Source: Thermoanaerobacteraceae bacterium
GTDB taxonomy: Bacteria > Bacillota > Desulfotomaculia > Desulfotomaculales > Ammonificaceae
Length of the DNA: 5,816 nt
Direction: 5' to 3'
Assembly: GCA_030016455.1 (NCBI GenBank)
Contig: JASEJH010000113.1
Span: forward strand, 1 to 5,816
A program made the translations under genes and the position numbers. The stretch's first letter is position 1; each line of letters begins with the position of its first letter. This document shows positions 5,457 through 5,816 of the stretch, in pieces. Under the pieces are notes generated by a model that was not told the DNA's origin, searched no databases, and was given only the letters and a program-made list of their open reading frames with translations.

Positions 5457-5508
5457 TGAGGGAAAGGGATTGATTGTTTAGCATGAAGATGAAGGTTACA
5501 GGGGAATA

Positions 5509-5537
5509 ATAAGGCCCCCTTCGGGGGGCGGCCTTAT
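5509..5537. terminator. Hairpin terminator between DUF3866 gene and the small membrane protein gene
   Basis: ATAAGGCC (5509-5516) pairs perfectly with GGCCTTAT (5530-5537); the interior CCC-TTCG-GGG can extend the stem with a UUCG-type loop and a few unpaired bases. On the - strand the stem is followed by TATTCCCC, and on the + strand by CGTATGCG, so neither side has a long T tract. It lies 52 nt past the DUF3866 stop and 59 nt past the - strand stop at 5597, a position suited to serve both convergent genes. The remaining 5457-5596 holds no gene I can support. Confidence 0.6.
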
Positions 5538-5596
5538 CGTATGCGCCTGTTATGCCCAGTTTGCAAATTAAACTTCGAAACTTTCTGCCGCTTGGT

Positions 5597-5816
5597 TCAG
5601 CCTTTTTCTCTGCTTCTTTTCGATCTGCTGCGCGGAGTGTCGTCGTGATCGTTTCCCTTAAAGCCTTCCCAGAATTTTTCAACGATTAGAATTCCCCATC
5701 CGTAAGCGAAGATCAATATTCCGCCGATCTCGAACGGGTCCATTTTCGTGTAAGCACTTAATTTAGGGGTCACCCAGAGCAAAGCGCCTATTGATAACAA
5801 GTCCACGATTCTCTTT
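5597..5816 (-). CDS. Small two-helix membrane protein, unknown (5' end may lie outside window)
   Basis: At least 69-72 residues, ending at TGA 5599-5597. Not recognised as a known family. Two hydrophobic segments are visible, VDLLSIGALLWVTPKL near the start and IGGILIFAYGWGILIVEKFW in the middle, followed by a hydrophilic, strongly charged tail (NDHDDTPRSRSKRSREKG) that would be cytoplasmic by the positive-inside rule. The frame stays open to the window edge (KRIVDLL...). GTG at 5806-5804 is a possible start with AAAGAG only 4 nt upstream, but a start beyond the edge is equally likely. No coding frame competes with it on the other strand. Hydrophobic pattern with a clean charged tail argues for a real gene; the stretch is more AT-rich than the DUF3866 gene next to it. 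Confidence 0.55.
   Translation of the reverse strand, partial: KRIVDLLSIGALLWVTPKLSAYTKMDPFEIGGILIFAYGWGILIVEKFWEGFKGNDHDDTPRSRSKRSREKG

Noticed and set aside
1..5816. CRISPR array, insertion sequence, tRNA or integrase signals
   Set aside because: No regularly spaced direct repeats, terminal inverted repeats with a transposase, or tRNA-like folds were seen on reading.

Overview
The window looks like a chromosomal segment of a moderately GC-rich, low-G+C-phylum Gram-positive bacterium, most likely a clostridial/Peptococcaceae-type Firmicute (Desulfotomaculum, Pelotomaculum and relatives). This rests on three things: the pairing of a bacterial RqcH (NFACT) gene with a DUF3866 gene, a family I know mainly from Firmicutes; strong Shine-Dalgarno sequences with frequent GTG/TTG starts; and an ECF-type cobalt/nickel importer. 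The placement is inference from gene content; no rRNA or other marker is present.

Left half (1-2469): all four parts of a group I ECF transporter for cobalt or nickel. The order is unusual: the 3' end of cbiO (ATPase, + strand), then cbiQ (T component, - strand), then cbiM (S component, + strand) and a small PDGLE-domain partner gene (+ strand). CbiM binds the metal ion, the PDGLE protein is its two-helix accessory, CbiQ couples S component to ATPase, and CbiO hydrolyses ATP. Because cbiQ is inverted, the transporter is spread over three transcription units. A strong hairpin/T-tract terminator separates the convergent cbiO and cbiQ, and a 204-nt divergent control region separates cbiQ and cbiM. 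I see no cobalamin riboswitch there.

Middle (2466-4353): rqcH on the - strand encodes the NFACT protein that adds alanine tails to nascent chains on obstructed 50S subunits. It starts at a TTG with a good Shine-Dalgarno sequence. Its stop codon and that of the PDGLE gene lie in the two arms of one short hairpin. A near-consensus sigma-A promoter (TTGACG, 17 nt, TATACT) lies upstream of rqcH, and its -35 box overlaps the start codon of the divergent DUF3866 gene.

Right end (4353-5816): the DUF3866 gene (367 aa, function unknown, motif-rich), a hairpin terminator, and the 3' part of a small two-helix membrane protein gene on the - strand that runs off the window. This last stretch is visibly more AT-rich than the DUF3866 gene.

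No tRNA, rRNA, CRISPR array, insertion sequence or phage gene was recognised. The most promising element for new biology is the DUF3866 protein and its promoter-overlapping, divergent arrangement with rqcH.
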